Below, one piece after another: positions 7,103 to 15,799 of a stretch of DNA of 64,000 bases (position 1 is its first letter; the number at the start of each line of letters is the position of its first letter). A program made the position numbers and the translations under genes. The DNA lies in contig NZ_JBCFZM010000003.1 of assembly GCF_038594605.1 (NCBI RefSeq), positions 434,001 to 498,000 on the forward strand, written 5' to 3'. The DNA is from Alteriqipengyuania bathyomarina_B (GTDB lineage: Bacteria > Pseudomonadota > Alphaproteobacteria > Sphingomonadales > Sphingomonadaceae). Under the pieces are notes generated by a model. The model was not told where the DNA came from. It was given only the letters and a program-made list of their open reading frames with translations, and made no database searches.

Positions 7103-8512
7103 CTAGAACAGTCCCGGAATGCGATACTGCGCGGCACTCGGCGTGGTCGCCTCGAGCGCTTCGAGCCGCGCTGCCTGCTGCTTCACGCCCTCCGGCTTAC
7201 CGTTGATCGGGTTGCAGGAACCGCCTCGAAGGAAGGACAGCGCGGTGGCTGTCGATTGCTCGCCCGGCGAGCCCATCGGATCGAGGAAGTCGTCCTCGGC
7301 TGCGCATGTCTGCGGATAGACGCTGGCCAGTCCGTCGTAATAGTCGCCACCGCCCGCGGCATTGACCGTCCGGAAAGCGACCACACGCAGGCGATCGTCG
7401 CATAGCTCCCGGTCGCGGGCGATCTGACCGACCGGCTTGCCAAAGGTGTTGCTGCCGACGAGCGCGGTGTCGTTGCCGAGGTAGGGGATGAAGGCATTGC
7501 CGACCAGTTCGCTGGCCGAGGCGGTGGCACCCGTGCCGATCAGCGCGATCTTGGTCGCGGCGATGGCTTCGGGCTGACTCTCGAAGAGTTCGGTGCTGTT
7601 GCTCAGGCCGGGGGGCGGAGGCTGGCGCACGAGAGTGCGGCTGAACACCTGCCCGACCTTGTCCCGCGCCAGCAGATCGCCCAGCAGTTCGGCCACCGAA
7701 ACCAGACCGCCGCCATTATAACGGAAATCGAGGATCACCTCGGTAACGCCCTGCTGGCGGAAGGTGTTTACCGCAGCGCGCAGCTGGGGCCCGGCATCTT
7801 CCACGATGAAGGTGCGCAGGTTGATGTAGCCTACCTGTGTCCCGTTATTGTCGATCACCTGCGCGCCGTAGCGATCGGAAATCGGATCGAGCCGGTATTC
7901 GGTCTTGGTGACGCTGACCGTGCTCTCTGTGCCGCCCGGCTGACGAATCCTGAAAGTGCGGTTCACCCCCGGCGCGCTCGTCCCCAGTGCATCGCTGAAA
8001 TTGCCGGGCCCGCCATTGGCGAGAAGGGTCGCGGTGTCGACACCGTTGACCGAGAGGATCTGGGTTCCACGGTCGAACCCCTGCTGGAACGCCGGCCCGT
8101 TTTCGAAAGCTTCGAGCACGAAGACGCGGCCATTGACGGTATCGTAGCCGAGCCTGATGCCAAAGCCCGCCGAGGAGCCGGAATTGATCAGCTCCTGCTC
8201 TTCCCGGATCGAGGTGATGTAGGTGAAGAACCGGTCGCGCCCCTGGGCGCGGGCAGGCGCCACCAGCGCATTGATGTAATCCTGCACAGTTGCGAAACTT
8301 GCGGGGTCGACGCTCGTATTGAGCAGTCCCGGGAAGAGGTAGAATTCCTGCAACTGGTCGAGCACCCATGCCTTGCGGTTCGCCAGCGAACATTGCGAGG
8401 GCGTCGAAGTGCCGCTGCCTCCGCCGCCGATCCGGGGTGCGCCGCTATCGCTCCCGCAGGCAACGAGGGCACAGGCCAGGAGCAGCGAGAGCGAAGCGCG
8501 GGCAACAGTCAT
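7103..8512 (-). CDS. S41 family (C-terminal processing) peptidase, lipoprotein
   Basis: The protein is about 469 residues from the ATG at 8512. That start is preferred because a GAGG site lies at the right distance, whereas the ATG at 8524 sits too close to it. The lipoprotein signal ends LVAC and is followed by a Gly-rich linker. Residues 110-200 form a PDZ-like region (GFGIRLGY, ILSVNGVDT). The protease core has GYINLRTF, EVILDFRYNGGG and the nucleophile motif GATASASELV near residues 328-337, with a downstream NTFGKPVGQ block that may hold the Lys. It should cleave proteins in the periplasm; the target is unknown. It converges on the receiver gene. Confidence 0.9.
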   Translation of the reverse strand: MTVARASLSLLLACALVACGSDSGAPRIGGGGSGTSTPSQCSLANRKAWVLDQLQEFYLFPGLLNTSVDPASFATVQDYINALVAPARAQGRDRFFTYITSIREEQELINSGSSAGFGIRLGYDTVNGRVFVLEAFENGPAFQQGFDRGTQILSVNGVDTATLLANGGPGNFSDALGTSAPGVNRTFRIRQPGGTESTVSVTKTEYRLDPISDRYGAQVIDNNGTQVGYINLRTFIVEDAGPQLRAAVNTFRQQGVTEVILDFRYNGGGLVSVAELLGDLLARDKVGQVFSRTLVRQPPPPGLSNSTELFESQPEAIAATKIALIGTGATASASELVGNAFIPYLGNDTALVGSNTFGKPVGQIARDRELCDDRLRVVAFRTVNAAGGGDYYDGLASVYPQTCAAEDDFLDPMGSPGEQSTATALSFLRGGSCNPINGKPEGVKQQAARLEALEATTPSAAQYRIPGLF

Positions 8513-8700
8513 CGGGCAACACATCCTCTACAAACCTTTGAATGAGAACTTATTATCGGACGATGCAAAGAGTCCATGCCTAAGAATCCGCCGCCCTGAG
8601 CGACCGGCTGTTCACCTGTTGCAACAACTCGCTGCCCAGCCCTTACATCGCCGCGCACAAACGCCTAGCAATGGCTCAAGTTAAGGAGATTCGACCTATC

Positions 8701-9285
8701 ATGACCGACTGGCTGTCCGCAGTTCTTCCTGCATCGTGCCCCGCCAACCCCGGCCTCGCCATCGCGCGCTTCGCCAACCGCGAGGCGCTCGGGCGCGCAG
8801 GCTTCGCGCTTTCGAGCCCCGCCTTCGGGCAGGGTGAGGAGCTCGACCCGTGCTTCACCGCCGACGAGGAAGACGCGGTCGCGCCGCCGATGGAATGGAC
8901 CGCGCCGCCCAAGGGGGCCGAAGAGATGGTGCTCGTGGTCCAGGATGCGAGCGCCGAGGACGCGACCTGCCACTGGCTGGTCTGGGGCCTCACGCCGCAG
9001 CACGGGAAGCTGCTGGAGGGCGAGGTTCCGCCGCGCACCGGCAAGAACGATCGGGGCAATTCCGACTGGTTGCTGCCCAAGGTCGATCCCGACGGGAAGC
9101 CGCATTGCTTCGTGTTCCAGCTGTTCGCGCTGGACCTGCCGATTGCGCTCATGCCCGGCGCGGGCAAGGCGGAACTCTTCGCCGCAATGGAAGGCCACGT
9201 GATTGCGGCCAGCGTGCTGAGCGCGACCTATAGCGGATCGGAAGAGGAAGACTTCGCCGATCTGGAAGAGGGCGACGAGGCATAG
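8701..9285 (+). CDS. YbhB/YbcL family (Raf kinase inhibitor-like, PEBP) protein
   Basis: The 194-residue protein carries PEBP-family blocks: FALSSPAFGQGEELD, VAPPMEWTAPPKGAEEMVLVV, CHWLVWGL, and PDGKPHCFVFQLFALD. No signal peptide is seen, so a cytoplasmic location is likely. The start at 8701 is preferred over the ATG at 8671 because AAGGAG lies at 8683-8688. The acidic C-terminal tail (EEEDFADLEEGDEA) is an extension beyond the core fold. Bacterial members have no firmly known function. Confidence 0.88.
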   Translation: MTDWLSAVLPASCPANPGLAIARFANREALGRAGFALSSPAFGQGEELDPCFTADEEDAVAPPMEWTAPPKGAEEMVLVVQDASAEDATCHWLVWGLTPQHGKLLEGEVPPRTGKNDRGNSDWLLPKVDPDGKPHCFVFQLFALDLPIALMPGAGKAELFAAMEGHVIAASVLSATYSGSEEEDFADLEEGDEA

Positions 9286-9298
9286 GACCAGTCGCCCG

Positions 9299-9712
9299 CT
9301 AGCGGCGTTTGCCGAAGGGCCAGTCGATCGCGTGGCTGGCCCACAAGGCGGCCCAGATGATGAACGGCTGCGCGGCCATGCGCGGGATGTGGTAGGCAAG
9401 GCCCAGGCCCCCTGTGTCGAGCCCCCCTGCGCTGCTCAGATCGTTGATCATGTGCTGGATATTGGCGGGCCATACGCACAGCGCATAGAGCGCGAGGCCT
9501 ACCCCCGCGGCCCGTCTGAGACGGGGCGAAAACCCTTGCGCGAGGCCCACCGCGCCGAGGATTTCCGCAACGCCGGTGAGGAAGATCACCGTTGCCGGGA
9601 AAGGCACCTGCGGCGGCATGATGCCGAGGAACGGCTCGGGCACCGCGATGTGGAGCACGCCCGCCGCGAAGTAGGCGAGCACGAGGAACCAGCGGGTTGC
9701 GGTGCGTGCCAT
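9299..9712 (-). CDS. DoxX-like membrane protein
   Basis: The 137-residue protein has four hydrophobic segments and the pattern LAYFAAGVLHIAVPEPFLGIMP, then ATVIFLTGVAEILGAVGL and VWPANIQHMIND, typical of the DoxX/DUF4267-like small membrane proteins. It should be in the inner membrane. The ATG at 9712 lies two bases past the stop of the cupin gene upstream, so the two form an operon. Function is unknown; DoxX relatives are linked to redox or sulfur chemistry. Confidence 0.8.
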   Translation of the reverse strand: MARTATRWFLVLAYFAAGVLHIAVPEPFLGIMPPQVPFPATVIFLTGVAEILGAVGLAQGFSPRLRRAAGVGLALYALCVWPANIQHMINDLSSAGGLDTGGLGLAYHIPRMAAQPFIIWAALWASHAIDWPFGKRR

Positions 9713-9714
9713 CG

Positions 9715-10152
9715 CTAGGCGCGTCGCGGAGCCCAGCCCGGCGCTGCAAGCGCGAAACCTTCGAACTCGAAACCGGGTGCCACCACGCACGTGACGAAAG
9801 CATAGCCGCGCGAACCGGGCAGCGGCATCGCTGCCTGCCAGTGGCCTTGCGGGACGACGCCCTGCCACTGGGTCACGGTTGCATTGCTGTCGCCCAGCAC
9901 CAGCGTCTCGACTGCTGCGTCGTCGTCTTCCGCAATACGCAGCGCCAGCGGATCACCCGCATGCCACAGCCACAGCTCGTCGGCATCGACCCGGTGCCAG
10001 TGGGATGCCTGTCCCGCTTCGAGCAGGAAATGGATCATCGTCGCAGTGGCGCGGCCATCCTTTTCCGGGGCGCGGAACGTCTCGCGATACCAGCCGCCTT
10101 CGGGGTGGGGTTGCAGGCCATGGGCTTCGATGAGTGTGCGTGCTTCGCTCAT
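9715..10152 (-). CDS. Cupin family protein (DUF985)
   Basis: The 145-residue protein shows HPEGGWYRETFRA near the N-terminus, then TMIHFLLEAGQASHWHRVDADELWLWHAGDPL and VTQWQGVVPQGHWQAA. These are the signature blocks of DUF985 cupins. The HWHRV and DELW residues suggest a metal or ligand site in the barrel. I use the ATG at 10152; a GTG two codons upstream is also possible. It is followed after two bases by the DoxX-like gene. The biochemical role of the family is not settled. Confidence 0.87.
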   Translation of the reverse strand: MSEARTLIEAHGLQPHPEGGWYRETFRAPEKDGRATATMIHFLLEAGQASHWHRVDADELWLWHAGDPLALRIAEDDDAAVETLVLGDSNATVTQWQGVVPQGHWQAAMPLPGSRGYAFVTCVVAPGFEFEGFALAAPGWAPRRA

Positions 10153-10295
10153 GGCCACGCGTTAGGGCAGGGGCGCACGATGCGAAAGGGGATACGCAAG
10201 GGATTGGCTGGCCTGGCCTGGCGCCGCACGCTTCCCTTTTGGTGTCGAGACACTATGCCTTGCCTCTCTCGATTTCGATGCAAGGGGATCATCGC

Positions 10296-11561
10296 ATGCT
10301 GCGCCGTACCGCCATCACCGCCGCGACCGCGCTCGCCTTCACCTTGGCTGCGCCGCTGGCCGCGCAGTCGCCCGAGGAGATCGCCGAGGCCGCGCTGGAG
10401 GCGGCGCCGGTGTGGGACGGGCATAATGATGTGCCGATTCAGCTGCGCAGCCGCGTCGGCAATGCAATCGGCGAATTCGATTTCGAGCATACCGGCCACA
10501 CGAAAACCGATACGCGCAGTGCGATGCATACCGATCTCGCTCGGCTGAAGGCAGGCAGGGTCGGGGCGCAATGGTGGTCCGTCTATGTCTCGGCCTCGCT
10601 CGACGAACCCGAAGCGGTGCAGATGACGATCGAGCAGATCGACGTGACCAAGCGTCTGATCGCCCGTTATCCGAGCGAGATGACGCTCGCACTGAGCGCC
10701 GACGATGTCGAGGCCGCGATGGCCGAGGGGCGGATTGCCGGGCTGCTGGGGATGGAGGGCGGTCACTCGATCGGCTCGAGCCTCGCCGTGCTGCGCCAGA
10801 TGTACGACCTGGGCGCGCGCTACATGACGCTGACCCACAGCCGCAACACGCCGTGGGCCGACAGCTCTACCGACGCGCCCGAGCATGACGGGCTGACCGA
10901 GTTCGGCAAGGATCTGGTCCGCGAGATGAACCGCATCGGGATGGTGGTCGATCTCAGCCACGTCTCCGAAGCGACGATGAACGATGCGCTGGACGTCACG
11001 CGCGCTCCGGTCATCTTCAGCCATTCCTCGGCGCGGGCGATCAACGGCCATGCGCGCAACGTGCCCGATGCGGTGCTGCGGCGGCTGGTGGAGAACCGCG
11101 GGATCATCATGGTCACCGCGGTGCCCGGCTTCCTGAGCGAGGAGGCGCGCGTGTGGAACGCCAATCGCGACGCCGAAGAAGCGCGGCTGGAAGCGCTGTG
11201 GCAGGGCCAGCCCGAAGCGGTTGCAGCCGGTCTGACCGCGTGGGACGAAGCGAACCCCTATCCTCCGGCAGATATCGGCGACATGGCCGATCATATCGAC
11301 CACGTTCGCAAGATTGCCGGTATCGATGCCATCGGCATCGGCGGAGATTACGACGGCATCCCCTTCGCGCCCGAGGGGCTGGAGGATGTCTCCACCTATC
11401 CCGCGCTGTTCACCGAGCTGGCGCGGCGCGGCTATAGCCAGGACGATCTGGAGAAGATCAGCTCGCGCAACATGATGCGGGTGATGCGCGAGGTTGAGGC
11501 GACCAAGGCCGCGATGGCCGACGTGCCGCCTTACGAGTATTCGACCAACGAGGAGCGCTGA
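10296..11561 (+). CDS. Membrane dipeptidase (renal dipeptidase family, M19), exported
   Basis: The 421-residue protein starts with a cleavable signal (MLRRTAITAATALAFTLAAPLAAQ). M19 motifs follow: VWDGHNDVP (metal-binding His and Asp), the bridging Glu in GLLGMEGGHSIG, YMTLTHSRNTPWADSS, VDLSHVSEATM and FSHSSARAI, then IGIGGDYDGIPFAPEGLEDVSTYP. All expected zinc ligands appear present. It should hydrolyse dipeptides in the periplasm. AAGGGGATC before the ATG serves as the ribosome site. The substrate is inferred from the family. Confidence 0.93.
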   Translation: MLRRTAITAATALAFTLAAPLAAQSPEEIAEAALEAAPVWDGHNDVPIQLRSRVGNAIGEFDFEHTGHTKTDTRSAMHTDLARLKAGRVGAQWWSVYVSASLDEPEAVQMTIEQIDVTKRLIARYPSEMTLALSADDVEAAMAEGRIAGLLGMEGGHSIGSSLAVLRQMYDLGARYMTLTHSRNTPWADSSTDAPEHDGLTEFGKDLVREMNRIGMVVDLSHVSEATMNDALDVTRAPVIFSHSSARAINGHARNVPDAVLRRLVENRGIIMVTAVPGFLSEEARVWNANRDAEEARLEALWQGQPEAVAAGLTAWDEANPYPPADIGDMADHIDHVRKIAGIDAIGIGGDYDGIPFAPEGLEDVSTYPALFTELARRGYSQDDLEKISSRNMMRVMREVEATKAAMADVPPYEYSTNEER

Positions 11562-11582
11562 GCGCGCATCGACGGCGACGGA

Positions 11583-11774
11583 TCAGTCATCGTCGGCCTC
11601 TTCGGGCAGGTCTTCGCGGTCGGTGGAGGCCATTTCCTCCAGCTCGTCCTCGGTCATGCTTTCGTACATGCCCACCGAAGCTCCCTGCAGGTCGGACTTC
11701 TTCGTCTCGCCGCGCTTGGCCGAGAGTGCGGCGCCGGCCGCCTGTTGCTGTTTCTTGGACTTTGCCTTGGCCAT
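11583..11774 (-). CDS. DUF3008 family small protein
   Basis: The 63-residue protein starts MAKAKSKKQQQAAGAALSAKRGE and ends in an acidic tail (EEMASTDREDLPEEADDD). The basic N-half with SKKQQxAAGAALxAKRG is the hallmark of DUF3008, found widely in alphaproteobacteria and of unknown function. Its start codon overlaps the stop of the upstream HVA1-type gene by one base, so it is the last gene of a three-gene unit behind an EcfG-type promoter. A stress role is inferred from that context. Confidence 0.85.
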   Translation of the reverse strand: MAKAKSKKQQQAAGAALSAKRGETKKSDLQGASVGMYESMTEDELEEMASTDREDLPEEADDD

Positions 11775-12001
11775 CAGGATTGCGCCTCTATTTCCGAACC
11801 GAGCTTGAGAACCTCGTCGCCATCATCCTGCTTGATGAGGTAGGCCGGGTTGTCTTCGGTGCCGTTGCGGGTGACCTCGCTGCCTTGCAGCGTGCGGGTC
11901 ACCTCGCGTTCGAAGCGTTCCTTGATCTGGCCCTTGGCGGTGCCGTCGCCCCAATCCCATCGAACATACTGATCGCTCTGAAAGCTGTTGGAATTGCTCA
12001 T
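11774..12001 (-). CDS. Hypervirulence-associated TUDOR-domain family protein (DUF2945)
   Basis: The 75-residue protein reads DQYVRWDWGDGTAKGQIKERF, then VTRNGTEDNPAYLIKQDDGDEVLKLGSEI. The GDxVxWxWGxGxAxGxI start and the NPAYLIxQxDGxxVLKxxSE end define the HVA1_TUDOR/DUF2945 family. It is a small beta-barrel protein without signal peptide. It is the middle gene of a stress-type operon, overlapping the DUF3008 gene by one base and lying 21 bases after the gene upstream. Confidence 0.88.
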   Translation of the reverse strand: MSNSNSFQSDQYVRWDWGDGTAKGQIKERFEREVTRTLQGSEVTRNGTEDNPAYLIKQDDGDEVLKLGSEIEAQS

Positions 12002-12022
12002 GGAAATGGGGCTCCTGCCGAA

Positions 12023-12337
12023 TTACTCCTGTTCGGTAGCAACCTCGGCGTCGGCAGCAGGTTCCTCGCTGAAGCCTTCGTCGCCCAGATCCTGTTCGGT
12101 GATGACACCATCGGTGCCGATGCCATCGTCGTTCGAAGTGGCCTCCATCGTGCCCATCACGGTCGCCTCTTCCTCGGCATCGCCCTGGGTCAATGCGGGG
12201 ATGATCCAGATGAGCGACAGCGCGACGATCGCGAGCAGCAGGCCGATGCCGAGAATCCAGCGCACCACGCCTTCCTTGCTGCCACCGCTGACGTCTTCCT
12301 CGTCGATGTGAATTTTCCTGTTGTCATCATGTGCCAT
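12023..12337 (-). CDS. Single-pass membrane protein with acidic tail, unknown function
   Basis: The 104-residue protein has a charged N-terminus (MAHDDNRKIHIDEEDVSGGSK), one membrane segment at about residues 26-49 (WILGIGLLLAIVALSLIWII) and a strongly acidic C-terminal half. No domain is recognised. The ATG at 12337 has AAGGAAG upstream. It is the first gene of the three-gene unit, and an exact EcfG-type promoter ends 34 bases upstream. Confidence 0.75.
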   Translation of the reverse strand: MAHDDNRKIHIDEEDVSGGSKEGVVRWILGIGLLLAIVALSLIWIIPALTQGDAEEEATVMGTMEATSNDDGIGTDGVITEQDLGDEGFSEEPAADAEVATEQE

Positions 12338-12370
12338 TATGTCTTCCTTTCCCGTCCGCCGAATAGTCCC

Positions 12371-12395
12371 AACGGCCCGTCAGCCGCCCTGTTCC
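12371..12395 (-). promoter_or_regulatory. EcfG-type general stress promoter
   Basis: Read on the minus strand it is GGAAC, 16 bases, CGTT, an exact match to the EcfG consensus. It ends 34 bases before the start of the 104-residue membrane protein and should drive that gene together with the DUF2945 and DUF3008 genes. Confidence 0.7.
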
Positions 12396-12407
12396 GCAGC
12401 TTCGCGG

Positions 12408-13229
12408 CTAATCGCGCAGCAGCTCGTTGATGCCCGTCTTCTCGCGCGTGCGCGCATCGACCGTCTTGACGATGACCGCACAGGCGAGCGAGGGGCCGCC
12501 ATTCTCCGACGGAAGCGTGCCCGGCACAACTACCGAATAAGGCGGTATCGACCCGCGCAGAACCTCGCCCGTCTCGCGCACGACGATCTTGGTCGACTGG
12601 GTGATGAAAACGCCCATCGCGACCACGCAGCCTTCGCCCACGATCACGCCCTCGACGATTTCGGAGCGCGCGCCGATGAAGCAGTTATCGCCGATGATCG
12701 TCGGGTTGGCCTGCAGCGGTTCGAGCACGCCGCCGATCCCGGTCCCCGCCGAGATGTGGCAGTTGGCGCCGACCTGTGCGCAGCTGCCCACGCTGGCCCA
12801 GGTATCGAGCATCGTGTTCTCGCCCACATAGGCGCCGATATTGGTGAAGCTGGGCATCAGCACGCAGTTCTTGCCGATAAAGCTGCCGCGCCGCGCGATC
12901 GCGCCGGGTACGACGCGGAAGCCCGCTTCGCGGTAGCGTTCCTCGCCCCAGCCGGCGAACTTGCTCGGCACCTTGTCGAAGGCGGGCGAGCCCACCGCAC
13001 CGTCCATCAGGCGGTTGTCGCTCAGACGGAACGACAGCAGCACCGCCTTCTTGAGCCACTGGTTGACCCTCCAACCGCCATTCCCGTCGGGCTCGGCGAC
13101 TCGCGCGCTGCCATTGTCGAGGCTCAGGATCGCGGCGTCCACCGCCTCGCGCAGGTCGCCATCGCCCGTGTCGAGCGCCTCGCGATTGTCCCACGCCTGT
13201 TCGATCACCTGCTGGTGGTCGTCACTCAT
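12408..13229 (-). CDS. dapD: 2,3,4,5-tetrahydropyridine-2,6-dicarboxylate N-succinyltransferase
   Basis: The 273-residue enzyme transfers succinyl from succinyl-CoA to tetrahydrodipicolinate in the lysine/meso-diaminopimelate pathway. It has the usual N-terminal domain (IEQAWDNRE, WRVNQWLKKAVLLSFRL) and a left-handed beta-helix of hexapeptide repeats (NCVLMPSFTNIGAYVGENTMLDTWASVGSCAQVGANCHISAGTGIGGVLEP is split here only for reference to residues about 125-175). The length is standard. The ATG at 13229 is supported by AAGGAG ten bases upstream. It is cytoplasmic and essential in most relatives. Confidence 0.97.
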   Translation of the reverse strand: MSDDHQQVIEQAWDNREALDTGDGDLREAVDAAILSLDNGSARVAEPDGNGGWRVNQWLKKAVLLSFRLSDNRLMDGAVGSPAFDKVPSKFAGWGEERYREAGFRVVPGAIARRGSFIGKNCVLMPSFTNIGAYVGENTMLDTWASVGSCAQVGANCHISAGTGIGGVLEPLQANPTIIGDNCFIGARSEIVEGVIVGEGCVVAMGVFITQSTKIVVRETGEVLRGSIPPYSVVVPGTLPSENGGPSLACAVIVKTVDARTREKTGINELLRD

Positions 13230-13309
13230 TTCTCGAAAACTCCTTGTGCCGCACACGGCCTGTCACGCGACTGCTAGCCGCGCCGGTTCACGTTGTGAAG
13301 CGGGTGCGC

Positions 13310-14380
13310 TCAGTCCATCCCGGCGCGCTGCGCGAAGCCGTAGGCGGATTGCACCAGTGGGCGCACCCGCTCGCTCATCCGCTTGGCGTGGGCGGACGAG
13401 GCCGTGCCGTCGATCACGCGCTTCTTGATGCCCTGGATGATCCCGGCGAACTTGAACAGGTTGAAGGCGAAGTACCAGTCCATGTCGGGCACCGGATAGC
13501 CGGTCCGCTCGACATAGCGCTGGGTCGTTTCCTCGGCGCTGGGAATGCCCAGCTCTTCGAGATCGAGCCCGCCGAGCCCCGCGCGTCCATCCGCCGGATT
13601 ATGCCAGTTGAGCACGAAATAGCTGAAGTCGGCGATCGGATCGCCCAGCGTCGAGAGCTCCCAGTCGAGCACGGCGGCAACGCGGTTCTCGTCGGAATGG
13701 AAAATCATGTTGTCGAGCCGGTAGTCGCCATGGACGATGCCGCTGGCGTGCTGATTGGGCACGGTCTCGGGCAGCCACGCGATCAGCGCTTCCATCTCCG
13801 GAATCTCTTCGGTTTCGGAGAGCTTGTACTGCTTGGTCCAACGCGCGATCTGGCGTGCGCAGTAATCCTGCGGCTTGCCGTAGTCGTCAAGGCCGATGGC
13901 CTTGGGATCGGTCGTGTGCAGATCGGCCAGCGTGTCGATCATCGCATGGTAGATCTCGCGCCGCTGGTCGGGCGTGTAATCGGGCAGCGAGCCGTTCCAC
14001 AGGTTGCGGCCCTCGATCAGCTCCATGACGAAGAACTTGGAGCCAATGACATCGGCGTCTTCGCACAGGCCGTAGGTGCGCGGCACGGGGAAGCCGGTGG
14101 GCCCGAGTGCGCTCATCACGGTATATTCGCGGTCGACCGCGTGCGCCGATGGCAGCAGCTTGCCGAAGGGCTGACGGCGCAGCACATATTTGCGGTTGCC
14201 GCTCTCGACCTTGTAGGTCGGGTTGGACTGGCCGCCCTTGAACTTGGACAGCGTCAGCGGCCCGTCGAAATCCTCGACATTCGCCTCGAACCACGCGGTC
14301 AGTGCCGCTTCGTCCAGCTTGTCGGCGTCGGGCACGTCGATCGTGCCGACCATTTCCTTCTCGTAGTCGATGTTGGTCAA
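13310..14380 (-). CDS. Phosphotransferase-fold protein (APH family, acyl-CoA-dehydrogenase-associated type)
   Basis: The 356-residue protein has the kinase-like fold. It shows LSKFKGGQSNPTYKV, YVLRRQPFG (Lys/Arg of the N-lobe), FFVMELIEGRNLW, the catalytic loop IVHGDYRLDNMIFH and the metal-binding AVLDWELSTLGDPIAD. This subfamily resembles the N-terminal kinase part of human ACAD10/11, which phosphorylates 4-hydroxyacyl-CoAs. The three acyl-CoA dehydrogenases nearby fit such a role in breaking down hydroxy or branched acids. It is not an antibiotic resistance enzyme as far as can be judged. The reaction is inferred. Confidence 0.87.
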   Translation of the reverse strand: MTNIDYEKEMVGTIDVPDADKLDEAALTAWFEANVEDFDGPLTLSKFKGGQSNPTYKVESGNRKYVLRRQPFGKLLPSAHAVDREYTVMSALGPTGFPVPRTYGLCEDADVIGSKFFVMELIEGRNLWNGSLPDYTPDQRREIYHAMIDTLADLHTTDPKAIGLDDYGKPQDYCARQIARWTKQYKLSETEEIPEMEALIAWLPETVPNQHASGIVHGDYRLDNMIFHSDENRVAAVLDWELSTLGDPIADFSYFVLNWHNPADGRAGLGGLDLEELGIPSAEETTQRYVERTGYPVPDMDWYFAFNLFKFAGIIQGIKKRVIDGTASSAHAKRMSERVRPLVQSAYGFAQRAGMD

Positions 14381-14403
14381 GTTCTGCCTCTCCTAACCCC
14401 ATT

Positions 14404-14505
14404 CGTCATGCTGAACTCGTTTCAGCATCCAGATTCCGTGTCGTCCAACCTTTCGATCGATCGATCCCGGATAAGCCCTGGACCCTGAAACGAGTTCAGG
14501 GTGAA
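14404..14505. repeat. Intergenic repeat with two CTGAA-type hairpins
   Basis: Two short palindromes lie in the 320-base gap between the phosphotransferase and dehydrogenase genes. These are ATGCTGAA (14408-14415) pairing with TTCAGCAT (14421-14428), and CCCTGAA (14483-14489) pairing with TTCAGGG (14495-14501). The pair resembles the dispersed 'ATGCTGAA...TTCAGCAT / CCCTGAA...TTCAGGGT' elements common in sphingomonads. The rest of 14381-14700 holds no supported gene. Confidence 0.6.
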
Positions 14506-14700
14506 GGCCAGCTTCGATGCTGGCACACACACCACCCCCATTTTCGAAATTCCGGTCATGGCGTGCAGTCGCACTAATCCGCCGCGCCGGACCGCAAATG
14601 AGAGCGGCAAGTGTCACCTTTCAATATTCATCGCTCCGAATTTCCTGCCCGGAAGGTTCTAGCGCGCATGCCCCGTGTAGGACAGGCGTGCCCCGTATCG

Positions 14701-15786
14701 TCAGTCGAACACCACGATGCTGCGTGCGCTGTGGCCTTCGCGAAGCTTGTCGAACCCGGCGTTGATGTCTTCCAGCGCGATCCGCTCGGCGATGATTGTG
14801 TCGAGGTCGAGCAGGCCCCGCAGGTAGAAGTCGACGAGGCGCGGGAGATCGACCGGGAAGTGGTTCATCCCCATGATCGCGCCCATCAGCTTCTTGCCGC
14901 CGAGCAGGTCCATCGCGCCCAGCCCCACCTTGCAGTCGAGCGGCATCATGCCGAGGACCACTGCGGTGCCGCCACGGCGGAGCGATGCGACCGCGAGATC
15001 CGCGCTCGCCTGCCGTCCGACCGCTTCTATGCCGTAATGCACGCCGCCACCCGACAGCTTGACGATCTGCGAAGCTGCATCTTCCGCCAGCGCGTCGATC
15101 GTGTGTGTCGCGCCCAGCGTTTCGGCGAGCGCGCGCTTCTCGGGCAGCGGGTCGGCGGCGATAATCATGCCTGCGCCCGCGATCTTGGCCGCGTTGATCG
15201 CTGCAAGGCCGACGCCGCCGCAGCCGATCACCGCGACGCTCTCACCCGGCGTCAGCTTGATCGCGTTGAAGATGGTGCCCGCACCGGTGGTCACCGCGCA
15301 GCCGAGCACGGCAGCCCGGTCGAACGGCATGTCCTTGTCGATCGCCACGCAGGCATGTTCGTGGATCAGCATCTGTTCGGCAAAGGCCGACAGGTTGAGC
15401 AACTGCTGCACAGGCTCGTCGCCTCGGGAAAGGCGCGGGGCCGCACCCTTGCCGCGCCGGGTTCCCTGACCGAGGCACAGCGCCATGCGGCCGGTGACGC
15501 AGAATTCGCACTGGCCGCAGAACGCGCTGAGGCACGAGACGACATGATCGCCCGGCTTCACCATCGTCACTTCGCTGCCCACCGCGCGGACCACGCCCGC
15601 CGCCTCGTGCCCGGGCACCAGCGGTAGCGCGTGCGGATAGGCACCGTCGATGAAGTGCAGGTCCGAATGGCACAGGCCGCACGCCTTGGTGTCGATCAGA
15701 ACCTCGTGCGGGGCGGGCTCGGCGAGCTGAATCTCACCGATCACCATCGGTTCGCCGGGTTTCTCGAGAATGGCTGCTTTGGTCAT
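14701..15786 (-). CDS. Zinc-dependent alcohol dehydrogenase (MDR family, class III-like)
   Basis: The 361-residue enzyme shows the catalytic zinc ligands ACGLCHSDLH (Cys) and VPGHEAAGVV (His/Glu). The structural zinc loop is CGQCEFCVTGRMALC. The Rossmann NAD site is VAVIGCGGVGLAAINAAKIAGA followed by AADPLPEKRALAETLGATHTID. It should oxidise an alcohol, or reduce an aldehyde, in the cytoplasm. The ATG at 15786 lies next to a repeat element. Its place among acyl-CoA dehydrogenases suggests a step in the same catabolic route. The substrate is unknown. Confidence 0.92.
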   Translation of the reverse strand: MTKAAILEKPGEPMVIGEIQLAEPAPHEVLIDTKACGLCHSDLHFIDGAYPHALPLVPGHEAAGVVRAVGSEVTMVKPGDHVVSCLSAFCGQCEFCVTGRMALCLGQGTRRGKGAAPRLSRGDEPVQQLLNLSAFAEQMLIHEHACVAIDKDMPFDRAAVLGCAVTTGAGTIFNAIKLTPGESVAVIGCGGVGLAAINAAKIAGAGMIIAADPLPEKRALAETLGATHTIDALAEDAASQIVKLSGGGVHYGIEAVGRQASADLAVASLRRGGTAVVLGMMPLDCKVGLGAMDLLGGKKLMGAIMGMNHFPVDLPRLVDFYLRGLLDLDTIIAERIALEDINAGFDKLREGHSARSIVVFD

Positions 15787-15799
15787 ACTTCCCTTTCAT

